Shown piece after piece: positions 28,237-38,196 of a DNA stretch of 64,000 nucleotides. Position 1 is the first letter of the stretch. Each line of letters begins with the position of its first letter. Source of the DNA: Flavobacterium sp. (lineage in GTDB: Bacteria; Bacteroidota; Bacteroidia; Flavobacteriales; Flavobacteriaceae). The notes below the pieces were generated by a model. The model searched no databases, had not been told where the DNA came from, and was given only the letters and a program-made list of their open reading frames with translations. A program made the position numbers and the translations under genes. Location: assembly GCF_028689845.1 (NCBI RefSeq), contig NZ_JAQVCH010000001.1, positions 124,001 through 188,000 on the forward strand, in the 5' to 3' direction.

Positions 28237-31200
28237 TTTTTTTCTAAAAAGAAAAAGCAATACTATAATTCCAAGTCCAATTCCGAGATAAATCATCCAA
28301 TTATTATTAGATAAAATAGGTGAAACATCGCCATTAACAACAAATCCAGCCCAATAAAATGGATGTTGCTTCATTGGGTTTTTAGTAATAAAAGTTGTTT
28401 TTGCGTTTGCTAAAGCTTCATCTTTTGGTTGACCTTTTTTGAGGTTTTCATAAAACGAAATCATGATTTCTGATGTTTCCTTATCTGGAACTTGCCACAA
28501 ACTGTATACAGAAGATTTTACACCCGAATAGGTTAAAGCTCTAGACAAACTCATAAGTCCTTCGCCATTTTCGTTTTTACCAATTCCGGTATTACACGCA
28601 CTTAAAACAACTAATTTCGATGGAAAATTTAATTGATATAATTCATTAAAATATACTTTTTCATTACTCGCAAAAACCAAAGCTGATTTTGAGTAGTCTT
28701 CCTCTAACTGCGAATGCATAGCCAAATGATGCAACGAAAAATTGGTTGTCGATTTTAGAAAATTATCCCGATTAGCTTCTTGATTTTCAAAAAGTTTTCC
28801 GTCTAATAATTCACTTATTGCTCTCGCTTCTTTTTTTGCATCGACTAAATCATACAACCCTGCTCTAACCAAACCATGTGTTGGAATTTGTGTTGGAATT
28901 TTAGAATAATTTGGTGCAAAAGTCACAATGTTGTTTTCTGCCGAAAGATTTTTATTGTTTGTTTGTAAGATATCCCAAAGTTTAATCGAGTAAGCATAGC
29001 TTGTTTTACATTCCTGAACTAATAATTTTCCGTTTCTGTCTTGTAAACTTTCAAATGAAACAGTTGTTAAGAAATCTTCTGGAATGAAAATTATTGACGA
29101 TATCGACTTTGTTTTGAGTAATGGTTGAATCAATTGAGCGTGCAATTCTTTGGACGTTTTTAGATAGAGATTGTCAATTGTTTTTATTTGTTTGTTATAG
29201 TGATTAACAACTTCTTTTAATGCATCCAGTTCTCCTAAATTGACCAATTGAATTGTTTCTTTTTGAATAGTAAACGCAAAAACTTGTTTATCGGTTACTA
29301 TATACTTTACCAATAATTGATTACTAAGCAGCTTTTTTTGTGCCGTTTCAATAGTGAAACCTGCTGATTTGAATTTCTCAAATGAGGCATCTTTTTTATT
29401 AATGGAAAGCTGCGTTTTAGCAATCTCTTTTTCAAGAATTCCTAATCGGTTTTTAAGCTCTGCGGTTGCTGATGTTTTTTCAATTTGTTCTTTGACGCTA
29501 TTTTTTTCAAAGACTAATTCATTTAGTTTACGGATTAATGAGGCGGGTACTTTTAAATTTTGACTACTTTTTATCTCGAAAATATTCCATAAATGTTGCG
29601 AAGAATTATTTTCGATTCGATTTAAGATTTCTTTTAGTTTTTTCTGATCATTCGGATTTATCAATAGTTGCGTTTGCAAAAGTCCAGAAGCAATTTCTTG
29701 ATTAAAAATATTTAAACTGTAATTGTATTTTCCTTTTTGATAAAATTCGGCAAAGATATCCGAAGCAATAAAATAAAGATTATTAGCAATGAGTAAATCT
29801 TCTTTATTTTTGGTTTTTTCATAAATTAATTCATATAATCGGGCAGAATTTATAGTGTTTCTAACAAAAGTGGAACTGTTGAATTTCTTAAAATCAGTAT
29901 ACGAAAGATTCTTTAGATTGGAATTGGTTAATTTTTTTTCTAATAATTTTTCGAAAGCGAGTCTTAACACTTCTTTTGATTGTTCATTCTTATTCATTTT
30001 TTGCAAAACCATTGCTTCTAAAACTTGAATAGTATAGCGAGAAGCATGAAAGAAATTTACAGCTATTTTTTTTGATTCCTCAACGGTTTTTAACGCTTCT
30101 GAATACATGTTATAATTATAATAGGTCTTAGCCAACAAAAAAGAGGCCACCAATTCTTCATGTTGAGAATTGTATTTATGGGCTAATTCAATGGTTTTTT
30201 TATTAAATGCTATATGTTCTTGATGAAGTTGCTCTTTTTTATTTTTATTTAAATTGAAAAGTTTTACATATTCATATCGAGCAAAAAGATAGGTTTCAAA
30301 ATCTCTTTTTTTAATTTCTATTGGCAACTTTTGAAAAACAGATTCAATTGAATCATAGAATTTTTTGGATTCCGTTATGTTTTCCTTATAAACTTGTACT
30401 CTAAGGTTACACAAATAAGCCATCATCTTAAAATATTCTTTACGCTCTTTGGCTGGATAAGGTGTATTAATTCTAGTAAAATCTTTTTCATTATACCATT
30501 TTTGGAAATTAGTATTCAAAAAAAGCAATGCACTTTCGGCCTTACTTTGATCTCCATAGCTTAAATTTTCCCAAATTACATTATTTAGAGATTGTACCAA
30601 AAAAGAATTGTCTGCTTGTTTTGCTTTTTTAAGAAACTCCAATTCTTTTTCATAATGGTACAAGGATTGTGTATGAAAATGAGAGTCAGAATACCCAATT
30701 CCCAAGCCATTGTGAATTAACGCAATTTCAGAAAAGTTTTTAGGTTGAAGTTTTTGAGTTAGTTTTAAAGCTTTTTCATAAAAGATAATTGATTCAGAAT
30801 AATTCCGCAATTCATTGCTTATAAAACCTAAATCTTGAAGCAAGTCAATTATTGATTCATCATTAGGTAGATTTTTTGAAGCAAATTTATAGCTTTCATT
30901 TGCAATTTTTAATGCTTTATCCCATTGTCCAACAAGACTATAGGCGTAATAATAGTTATTGTATATTTGAGCAGCAAATTTAATTTGATCTGGGTTGGAA
31001 TTGAATTTTGAACTATTTTGAAATGCAGCTTTGATATGCAACAAATTAGTTTCAAAATCACCTTTTTCATATGCAGCTTTCGCTTTCGTCATTTCATATT
31101 TTGCTTTGAAATAATAATAATTTTCATCGCTTTTATGCTCTACTAATTTTTCCCTAATAAGTAAGGTTTTAGTAATATCTTTGGATTCTAAACTGTCTGC

Positions 31201-31284
31201 TTCAATACTCTTTTTAAGCAGCTCTTTATTTTGACCAATGGCAAGGCAAGAATAAAGTAAAAAAGTAAGAAAAGTTAGTTTCAT
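28228..31284 (-). CDS. TPR-CHAT protein: signal peptide, TPR array, C-terminal CHAT (caspase-like) domain, C-terminal TM
   Basis: LHHLAMHSQLEEDYSKSALVFA (His) and KLVVLSACNTGIGKNENGEGLMSLSRALTYSGVKSSVYSLWQVPD (Cys); tail NNWMIYLGIGLGIIVLLFLFRKKLF. Confidence 0.93.
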   Translation of the reverse strand: MKLTFLTFLLYSCLAIGQNKELLKKSIEADSLESKDITKTLLIREKLVEHKSDENYYYFKAKYEMTKAKAAYEKGDFETNLLHIKAAFQNSSKFNSNPDQIKFAAQIYNNYYYAYSLVGQWDKALKIANESYKFASKNLPNDESIIDLLQDLGFISNELRNYSESIIFYEKALKLTQKLQPKNFSEIALIHNGLGIGYSDSHFHTQSLYHYEKELEFLKKAKQADNSFLVQSLNNVIWENLSYGDQSKAESALLFLNTNFQKWYNEKDFTRINTPYPAKERKEYFKMMAYLCNLRVQVYKENITESKKFYDSIESVFQKLPIEIKKRDFETYLFARYEYVKLFNLNKNKKEQLHQEHIAFNKKTIELAHKYNSQHEELVASFLLAKTYYNYNMYSEALKTVEESKKIAVNFFHASRYTIQVLEAMVLQKMNKNEQSKEVLRLAFEKLLEKKLTNSNLKNLSYTDFKKFNSSTFVRNTINSARLYELIYEKTKNKEDLLIANNLYFIASDIFAEFYQKGKYNYSLNIFNQEIASGLLQTQLLINPNDQKKLKEILNRIENNSSQHLWNIFEIKSSQNLKVPASLIRKLNELVFEKNSVKEQIEKTSATAELKNRLGILEKEIAKTQLSINKKDASFEKFKSAGFTIETAQKKLLSNQLLVKYIVTDKQVFAFTIQKETIQLVNLGELDALKEVVNHYNKQIKTIDNLYLKTSKELHAQLIQPLLKTKSISSIIFIPEDFLTTVSFESLQDRNGKLLVQECKTSYAYSIKLWDILQTNNKNLSAENNIVTFAPNYSKIPTQIPTHGLVRAGLYDLVDAKKEARAISELLDGKLFENQEANRDNFLKSTTNFSLHHLAMHSQLEEDYSKSALVFASNEKVYFNELYQLNFPSKLVVLSACNTGIGKNENGEGLMSLSRALTYSGVKSSVYSLWQVPDKETSEIMISFYENLKKGQPKDEALANAKTTFITKNPMKQHPFYWAGFVVNGDVSPILSNNNWMIYLGIGLGIIVLLFLFRKKLF

Positions 31285-31311
31285 ATATTAGGAATCCGTT
31301 AAATGATTATA

Positions 31312-31339
31312 TTAGTGCAATTATCAATTAAAAGTAAAC
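31312..31339 (-). promoter_or_regulatory. Shared motif copy C: GTTTACTTTT-N10-TGCACTAA upstream of TPR-CHAT
   Basis: Minus strand gtttacttttAATTGATAATtgcactaa; 27 bp from TPR-CHAT start. Confidence 0.8.
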
Positions 31340-31396
31340 AAAAAAATAATTACTTTTTTTGCTTTTAATCACTTAATGAAATTAAAAATCATTATT

Positions 31397-31404
31397 TACT
31401 TTTG
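31397..31404 (+). promoter_or_regulatory. -7 element TACTTTTG upstream of MBL-fold hydrolase
   Basis: Matches TAnnTTTG; ATG at 31422; lacks TGCACTAA. Confidence 0.5.
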
Positions 31405-31421
31405 TATAAATTAAAAATCCC

Positions 31422-32282
31422 ATGAAAATATATCCTATAGAAGCTGGAAATTTTAAACTTGATGGCGGTGCGATGTTTGGCGTTGTGCCGAAAACATTAT
31501 GGAACAGAACCAATCCAGCCGATGAAAACAACCTCATCGATATTGCTGCGAGATGCATGCTTCTTGAAGATGGAAACCGATTAATTTTGATCGATACCGG
31601 AATGGGAAACAAACAATCCGACAAGTTTTTTGGCTATTATTCACTTTGGGGATCACATTCACTTGATAAATCATTGGCAAATTATGGTTTTCATCGTGAT
31701 GATATTACCGATGTTTTTATGACGCATTTACATTTTGATCATTGCGGCGGAAGTGTGAACTGGAATAAGGACAAAACCGGTTATGAACCCGCTTTTAAAA
31801 ACGCAAAATATTGGACCAATGCACCCCATTGGGAATGGGCAACTAAACCAAACGCTAGAGAAAAAGCCTCTTTTCTGTCGGAAAATTTACTGCCAATGCA
31901 AGAAAGTGGCCAATTGCATTTTATTGAAAAACCATCCGCTGATTTTGGAATTTCAAAGGAACTTGATTTTGGAATTTTCTACGTTGACGGGCATACCGAA
32001 AAAATGATGATTCCACATATCAAATACCATGATAAAACCATTGTTTTTTGTGCCGATTTATTGCCAACGGCTGGGCATATTCCCCTGCCTTTTGTAATGG
32101 GATATGATACGCGACCTTTATTGACCTTGCCAGAAAAAGAAAAGTTTCTGAAAACGGCTGCCGAAAACAATTTTTATTTATGGCTTGAACATGATGCCCA
32201 CAATCAAATCATCACCGTTCAAAACACTGAAAAAGGTGTTCGATTAAACGAAGTTTTTTCAGTTCAAGATGTCTTAAGATAG
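31422..32282 (+). CDS. MBL fold metallo-hydrolase
   Basis: MTHLHFDHCGG (HxHxDH), DTGMGNKQ, VFCADLLPTAGHIPLP. Confidence 0.93.
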   Translation: MKIYPIEAGNFKLDGGAMFGVVPKTLWNRTNPADENNLIDIAARCMLLEDGNRLILIDTGMGNKQSDKFFGYYSLWGSHSLDKSLANYGFHRDDITDVFMTHLHFDHCGGSVNWNKDKTGYEPAFKNAKYWTNAPHWEWATKPNAREKASFLSENLLPMQESGQLHFIEKPSADFGISKELDFGIFYVDGHTEKMMIPHIKYHDKTIVFCADLLPTAGHIPLPFVMGYDTRPLLTLPEKEKFLKTAAENNFYLWLEHDAHNQIITVQNTEKGVRLNEVFSVQDVLR

Positions 32283-32339
32283 TGTTAATCTCCTATTTAT
32301 GTTTTTATAAATTTCTATTTTTACCTCAAAACTTTTTTT

Positions 32340-33938
32340 ATGCATTACTTAAAATCCTTTTCGTTTGTTGCTGCTAGTTTACTAGTTATCGGTTGTGGAG
32401 CTTCCAAGACGGTTTCGTATACGCAACTCAGTCCAATTCAAGCAACAGCTGTTCCGTTAAAAAACGGCAAGATTTCTGAAGCGGAACTGCTGCGATGGAG
32501 TCATTTAGACATCGTAAAAGACACCATTCCCGGAATGAGTGTTGACCGGGCATATCAAGAATTACTTAAAAACAGAACGGGTCAAAAAGTAATTGTGGCT
32601 GTAATCGATTCAGGCACCGATATTGAACACGAAGATTTAAAAGGTCGAATTTGGACAAATCCGAAAGAAGTTCCAGGAAATGGTATTGATGACGATAAAA
32701 ATGGCTATATAGATGACATCAATGGTTGGAATTTTTTAGGCGATATTATTCATGAAAATCTAGAGCTTACTCGAATCTTGAAAAAAGGAGATGACGGTTC
32801 AGAAACCTATAAAAAAGCAAAAGCCAAACACGAAGAAAAAGAACAAGAAATCTTAGGGAACAAACAGCAATTAGATTTTATTTTAGCTGCCGATAAAGCC
32901 ATCACGGATTATTTAAAAAAAGATAATTATACCGTGGAGGAGTTAAAGTCAATTTTAACAACCGATGCGATGTTGGGTAACTATAAAATGGTAATGACTC
33001 AGGTATTGTCCAATACGACCCGAGAAGAGTTTGTAGAAGGAATTGCAGAGTTTAAAGATTATATTTATGACCAATTGAATTATAATTTAAATTTAGAATT
33101 TGATGGTCGCAAACTTTTAGGCGATGATGCCGAAGATTTTTCTACAAAATATTACGGAAACAATCAAGTGTGGGGGCCAGATAAAAAAGAGGCTTTACAC
33201 GGTACACACGTAGCTGGAATTATTGCTCAAGTACGAGGAAATAACTTGGGTGGCGATGGTGTTGCAACAAATGTAGAAATCATGGCTATTCGAGCCGTTC
33301 CAAACGGAGACGAGTATGATAAAGACATTGCGTTGGCTATTCGCTACGCAGCAGACAATGGAGCAAAAGTTATTAATGGAAGTTTTGGAAAAGGTTTTTC
33401 TCCTCACAAAGAATGGGTTTATGAAGCCATTCAATATGCGGCAGCCAAAGATGTGTTATTTGTTCACGCTGCAGGAAATGATGGTGAAAATATGGATACG
33501 GAAGAAAGCTATCCAAACGATTTTAAAGACGGAAAAGAAATTGCTTCTAATTTCATTAAAATTGGAGCGTTAAACTATGTTTATGGTTCAAAGTTAGCCG
33601 CAGATTTTTCAAATTATGGACAAACACAAGTCGATGTTTTTTCACCAGGAGTAAAAATTTATGCGACTGTTCCGAACAATAAATACAAATACGAACAAGG
33701 CACCTCAATGGCGGCACCAAATGCGGCAGGAGTTGCTGCTCTAATTCGTTCATATTATCCAAGTTTAACTGCGGCACAAGTGAAACAAATTTTGAAAGAT
33801 AGCGGCGTTTCGGTGTCAAAAACCGTAGTGGTTAGTGGCGACGCTTCCTTAAAAATGCCCTTTAGTGAATTATCGGCTTCTGGAAAAATAATCAATGCCT
33901 ATAACGCCCTTTTAATGGCTGATAAAATGTCAAAATAA
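32340..33938 (+). CDS. S8 family (subtilisin-like) serine peptidase, lipoprotein
   Basis: VIAVIDSGTD-type VIVAVIDSGTDIEHEDLKGR, LHGTHVAGIIAQ, GTSMAAPNAAGVAAL; lipobox VIGC. Confidence 0.95.
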   Translation: MHYLKSFSFVAASLLVIGCGASKTVSYTQLSPIQATAVPLKNGKISEAELLRWSHLDIVKDTIPGMSVDRAYQELLKNRTGQKVIVAVIDSGTDIEHEDLKGRIWTNPKEVPGNGIDDDKNGYIDDINGWNFLGDIIHENLELTRILKKGDDGSETYKKAKAKHEEKEQEILGNKQQLDFILAADKAITDYLKKDNYTVEELKSILTTDAMLGNYKMVMTQVLSNTTREEFVEGIAEFKDYIYDQLNYNLNLEFDGRKLLGDDAEDFSTKYYGNNQVWGPDKKEALHGTHVAGIIAQVRGNNLGGDGVATNVEIMAIRAVPNGDEYDKDIALAIRYAADNGAKVINGSFGKGFSPHKEWVYEAIQYAAAKDVLFVHAAGNDGENMDTEESYPNDFKDGKEIASNFIKIGALNYVYGSKLAADFSNYGQTQVDVFSPGVKIYATVPNNKYKYEQGTSMAAPNAAGVAALIRSYYPSLTAAQVKQILKDSGVSVSKTVVVSGDASLKMPFSELSASGKIINAYNALLMADKMSK

Positions 33939-33944
33939 TTTAGC

Positions 33945-35828
33945 ATGAAAAAAACAATATTTCTTTTAAGTCTAGTCTATTCAACACTTTCTTTCGCTCA
34001 AAACAATCCAAATCCTGGCTATTGGCAACAACAAGCTGATTATAAAATGGAATTGGAAATGGACGTAAAAACCTTTCAATATAAAGGAAATCAAACGGTA
34101 ACCTATACCAACAATTCTAATGATACGCTTCGAGCGGTTTATTTTCATTTATACCCTAATGCTTTTCAACCCGGAAGTGCAATGGATATTCGTTTGCAAA
34201 CGATCAAAGATCCAGACAAACGAATGGTCAAAAGCTTTAAAGTTGCCGAAAAAGAAACCAAAGAAAGTCGGATTTCAACGCTAACTCCAGACCAAATTGG
34301 CTATTTAAAAATTTCTAATTTTAAACAAGAAGGTGTAGTTGCTGCTACAAAAGTGGAGGGAACCATATTAGAGGTCACCTTGGTCAAACCTATTTTACCA
34401 AAATCAAAGACTACTTTTACGTTAGATTTTGACGGACAAGTTCCAGAACAAATTCGCCGTTCTGGCAGAAATAGTTCAGAAGGAGTTGCCTTATCGATGA
34501 CGCAATGGTATCCTAAAATGGCCGAATTTGACTTTGAAGGATGGCATGCCGACCCGTATATTGGCAGAGAATTTCACGGTGTTTGGGGAAATTATGATGT
34601 AAAAATCACACTTGATAAAAACTATACTATTGGCAGTTCTGGTTATTTACTAAACAAAAATGAAATCGGTCACGGCTATCAAGACGAAGGTGTCGAAGTA
34701 AAACATGCTAGAAAAACCAAGAATCTTACTTGGCATTTTGTAGCTCCGATGGTACATGATTTTGCTTGGGGTGCCGATAACAATTACATTCACGATAAAA
34801 TCATCGGAGAAAACGGTGTCGAGTTACATTTCTTTTACAAAAACGATAAAGAAATTATCGAAAATTGGAAAGCAATGCAGCCGAAAACAGCCGAATTACT
34901 TTCTTTTTTTAACAAAAACATTGGTCCCTATCCATATAAACAATACTCAGTTATTCATGGTGGCGATGGCGGAATGGAATATGCCATGTGTACGCTCATC
35001 ACCGGAAAACGCTCGTTAGGCAGTTTAGTGGGTGTTACCGCCCATGAAATGGCTCATTCGTGGTTTCAACAGGTTTTGGCCACAAATGAAAGTAAACATG
35101 AGTGGATGGACGAAGGTTTTACTTCCTTTATTTCTGATTTAGCAATGACTGAAGTGATGCCTTCTAAAAACAAAAAAGAGGATGAAAATCCGTTTTTAAG
35201 TAGCTACAATAACTATTTTTATATGGTTGGTACAGGAAGAGAGCAGCCGCAATCAACACACGCAGACCGCTATGATGAAAATATGGTGTACGGAATTTCT
35301 TCCTATAGCAAAGGAACTGTTTTTCTGACCCAATTGGGTTATGTAATTGGTATTGAAAATATGATGAAAACCTTAAAGCGTTTTTACTATGATTATCAAT
35401 TTACTCATCCTACGCCAAACGATTTTAAACGTACTGCCGAACGTGTTTCTGGAGCAGTCTTAGATTGGTATTTGGTCGATTGGACACAAACCACCAATAC
35501 GATTGATTACGGAATTAAAAACATCAGCGACAACGGAAAAATGACTTTAGAACGCATCGGTAGAATGCCTATGCCGCTCGATATTTTAGTTGCTTATGAA
35601 GACGGAACGGTAGAAAGTTTTTATATTCCTAATCCGCTGATGCGATGGGAAAAAGAAAATCCGTATCCGCAAATTAAACGAACCGTTTTAAAAGATTGGG
35701 ATTGGGCTTATCCAACCTATGAATTCAACCTTTCACAAGAAAAAGCAAATATTAAATCGATTGTCATAGACCCAAGTGGTTTAATGGCCGATGTTAACAA
35801 AGAAAATAACGTTTTTGAAAACAAATAA
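33945..35828 (+). CDS. M1 family metallopeptidase
   Basis: GVTAHEMAHSWFQQ...EWMDEGFTSF (HExxH-E); GGMEYAMCTLI. Confidence 0.95.
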   Translation: MKKTIFLLSLVYSTLSFAQNNPNPGYWQQQADYKMELEMDVKTFQYKGNQTVTYTNNSNDTLRAVYFHLYPNAFQPGSAMDIRLQTIKDPDKRMVKSFKVAEKETKESRISTLTPDQIGYLKISNFKQEGVVAATKVEGTILEVTLVKPILPKSKTTFTLDFDGQVPEQIRRSGRNSSEGVALSMTQWYPKMAEFDFEGWHADPYIGREFHGVWGNYDVKITLDKNYTIGSSGYLLNKNEIGHGYQDEGVEVKHARKTKNLTWHFVAPMVHDFAWGADNNYIHDKIIGENGVELHFFYKNDKEIIENWKAMQPKTAELLSFFNKNIGPYPYKQYSVIHGGDGGMEYAMCTLITGKRSLGSLVGVTAHEMAHSWFQQVLATNESKHEWMDEGFTSFISDLAMTEVMPSKNKKEDENPFLSSYNNYFYMVGTGREQPQSTHADRYDENMVYGISSYSKGTVFLTQLGYVIGIENMMKTLKRFYYDYQFTHPTPNDFKRTAERVSGAVLDWYLVDWTQTTNTIDYGIKNISDNGKMTLERIGRMPMPLDILVAYEDGTVESFYIPNPLMRWEKENPYPQIKRTVLKDWDWAYPTYEFNLSQEKANIKSIVIDPSGLMADVNKENNVFENK

Positions 35829-35862
35829 TGCCGGATTTAGCTACTTTTTTTTAAATTAGCAG

Positions 35863-35870
35863 TAGATTTG
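35863..35870 (+). promoter_or_regulatory. -7 element TAGATTTG
   Basis: TAnnTTTG; overlaps ORF-track start at 35868, implying start at ATG 35898 of the cytochrome gene. Confidence 0.5.
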
Positions 35871-38132
35871 ACCCTCTTTTATCAAGTGATTCATTTTATG
35901 AACGTTAAATCCATTCTTCTTTTTTCGTTACTTTTTGGTTTTATTTCCTGTCAAAAAACAGAAGAATATACTGATGTCATTGCTTTGCAAAATGCAAAAG
36001 GCCAATTTGTGGGTAATGCATCCTGCGTGGGTTGTCATCAAAATGAAGTAAATGATTGGTCCGATTCTAATCACGCTAAGGCGATGTTAGAGGCGAATGA
36101 AAAAACGGTATTAGCCAATTTTGACAATGCCGAATTAAAACGAAACGGACTCGTTCATAAAATGTACAAAAAAGGAAATGCCTTTTTTGTATTAACCGAT
36201 GGCCCAAATGGTGTTTTGGAAGAGTTTGAAGTAAAATACACTTTTGGTTATCATCCTATTCAACAATATTTAGTAGAATTTGAAGGCGGCCGATTACAAG
36301 TGCTTTCACTTACTTGGGATGTGGCTAAAAAAGAATGGTATTATATGTCTGATGAAGTGTATAAAAACTTTAGTATAGACCATGAAAACTGGTTACATTG
36401 GACAAACCAAGCCTATAATTGGAACGGCATGTGTGCAGAATGCCATACCACGAATTTAAAAAAAAATTATCATCCTGAAACCGATTCTTATAAAACCACT
36501 TGGAGTCAGTTGAGTGTAAGTTGCGAAGCTTGCCACGGTCCAGCCGAATACCACTTAAAATGGGCATCTACTAAAGATAAAGACATTGCCAACTATGGTT
36601 TTGTCAAAAAATTTAAAGACAGTGATAACCATTCACAGTTAGAAACCTGTGTGCGATGCCATTCCAGAAGAAGTATTTTTGGTGATTATGACTACGCTTG
36701 GACCGAAACACATGAACACATGACCATCGGCACAGTGGGTTCACCCAACTATCACAGTGATGGTCAAATTAAAGAAGAAGATTTTGAAATCGGTTCTTTC
36801 ATGCAAAGTAAAATGCATGAAAATGGTGTAAAATGCTCTGATTGTCATAATGTTCATTCCGGAAAAGTTAAATTTCAAGACAATCGCTTGTGCACGCAAT
36901 GTCATGAACCTGCTGATTATGATTCAAAAAAACATCACTTTCATGACAAAAATAAAGGCGGTGCTTCTTGTGTAGATTGTCACATGCCGGGTCAATATTT
37001 TATGGGTCGTCATTTTAGAAGAGACCACAGTCTTCGTATTCCAAGACCTGATATTTCTAAAGTAACCAATGCTCCCAATGCCTGTACTGCTTGTCACACC
37101 GATAAAACTGTTGATTGGGCAATTGAAAACACCACCAAATGGTACGGTCCAAAAGCACAAGACCATCACGGATTTACGTTTCATAAGGCAAATTCGCAAG
37201 ATCCAGCAGCAGTTGGTGAACTCAAAATAATCATTAACGATGAAAAGAAACCCCTCATTGTTAGACAAACAGCGATGGATGTGTTACGCATCAATTATCC
37301 GGGACAAGCCCAAGCTATTTTAAACCCGTTTTTATCACATCAAAATGCAGCTTTGCGATTTCAAAGTGTTTTTAATTCTCGCTTTGAGGACTCTAATAGC
37401 AAAGAAATTCTCGCTTTATTAAAAGATCCGATTAAGGGAGTTCGAAATACTGCTGCAATTAAAATAGCAGAAAACAAAACATTATTACCCTCAGACTATC
37501 GCACATTATTTGAAAAAGAAATCAAAGAATACGTAGCTGTTCTAACCTATAATAGTGATTTTCCGGATGCTAAACTCAATTTAGGAAATTACTATTACAG
37601 TCAAAATAATTATCCAAAAGCAACAAATTATTACCAGCAAACCATTGCTCAGGATAAGGAATTTATGCAAGCCTATTATAATTTGGCCTATCTCTACGGC
37701 GAAACAAATCAAAAGAAAGAAGCTGTAGTTGTTTTAGAATCGTATCTTCAAAAAAATCCAAAAGACAAACAAGCCCTGTTTGATATAGGTTTATTAATTG
37801 CAGAATATGGCGATTATGATAAAGCTGTTATCTATTTAGAAAAGGCAAAAGCGACTATTAATCCTAATGATAGAATAACGTTAAACTTAGCAAAGATTTA
37901 TGCCTATTTAGACCAAAAACCAAAGGCGGAACGTTATTTTAAAGAGTTAGTTCAAAACTTTCCACTAATTGAAGAATATGATGTAGAGTTATTTCAATTT
38001 TACATCACCAATCAAAATATCGAAAAAGCAAAGCAAGCAGCTATTCAAATTTTGAAAAAATACCCAAATTTTAAGGAACGAAGTGTTTTAGAAAGCTTTA
38101 TTCAAGGAAATTTACCAAAGAACGAAAAATAA
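35868..38132 (+). CDS. Multiheme c-type cytochrome (8 CxxCH) with C-terminal TPR repeats (likely start 35898)
   Basis: CVGCH, CAECH, CEACH, CVRCH, CSDCH, CTQCH, CVDCH, CTACH; C-terminal TPR. Confidence 0.92.
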   Translation: MTLFYQVIHFMNVKSILLFSLLFGFISCQKTEEYTDVIALQNAKGQFVGNASCVGCHQNEVNDWSDSNHAKAMLEANEKTVLANFDNAELKRNGLVHKMYKKGNAFFVLTDGPNGVLEEFEVKYTFGYHPIQQYLVEFEGGRLQVLSLTWDVAKKEWYYMSDEVYKNFSIDHENWLHWTNQAYNWNGMCAECHTTNLKKNYHPETDSYKTTWSQLSVSCEACHGPAEYHLKWASTKDKDIANYGFVKKFKDSDNHSQLETCVRCHSRRSIFGDYDYAWTETHEHMTIGTVGSPNYHSDGQIKEEDFEIGSFMQSKMHENGVKCSDCHNVHSGKVKFQDNRLCTQCHEPADYDSKKHHFHDKNKGGASCVDCHMPGQYFMGRHFRRDHSLRIPRPDISKVTNAPNACTACHTDKTVDWAIENTTKWYGPKAQDHHGFTFHKANSQDPAAVGELKIIINDEKKPLIVRQTAMDVLRINYPGQAQAILNPFLSHQNAALRFQSVFNSRFEDSNSKEILALLKDPIKGVRNTAAIKIAENKTLLPSDYRTLFEKEIKEYVAVLTYNSDFPDAKLNLGNYYYSQNNYPKATNYYQQTIAQDKEFMQAYYNLAYLYGETNQKKEAVVVLESYLQKNPKDKQALFDIGLLIAEYGDYDKAVIYLEKAKATINPNDRITLNLAKIYAYLDQKPKAERYFKELVQNFPLIEEYDVELFQFYITNQNIEKAKQAAIQILKKYPNFKERSVLESFIQGNLPKNEK

Positions 38133-38166
38133 AAAACGAAAAAACAGCTAGTTAAAAGCATCTGTT

Positions 38167-38174
38167 TACCTTTG
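38167..38174 (+). promoter_or_regulatory. -7 element TACCTTTG upstream of rnpA
   Basis: Matches TAnnTTTG, ATG at 38197. Confidence 0.5.
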
Positions 38175-38196
38175 TTGCTTTAGCAATTGAATTGAC

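Noticed and set aside
28228-31284. TPR-CHAT as a component of a type III-E CRISPR effector
   Set aside because: No gRAMP/Cas7-11, cas1/cas2 or CRISPR array in the window; the protein has a signal peptide and C-terminal TM, unlike cytosolic Csx29. Only the logic is compared.
31397-31404. Fourth member of the shared sigma motif upstream of the MBL hydrolase
   Set aside because: Has ATTTACTTTTG but lacks TGCACTAA at the conserved spacing; better explained as an ordinary TAnnTTTG promoter.
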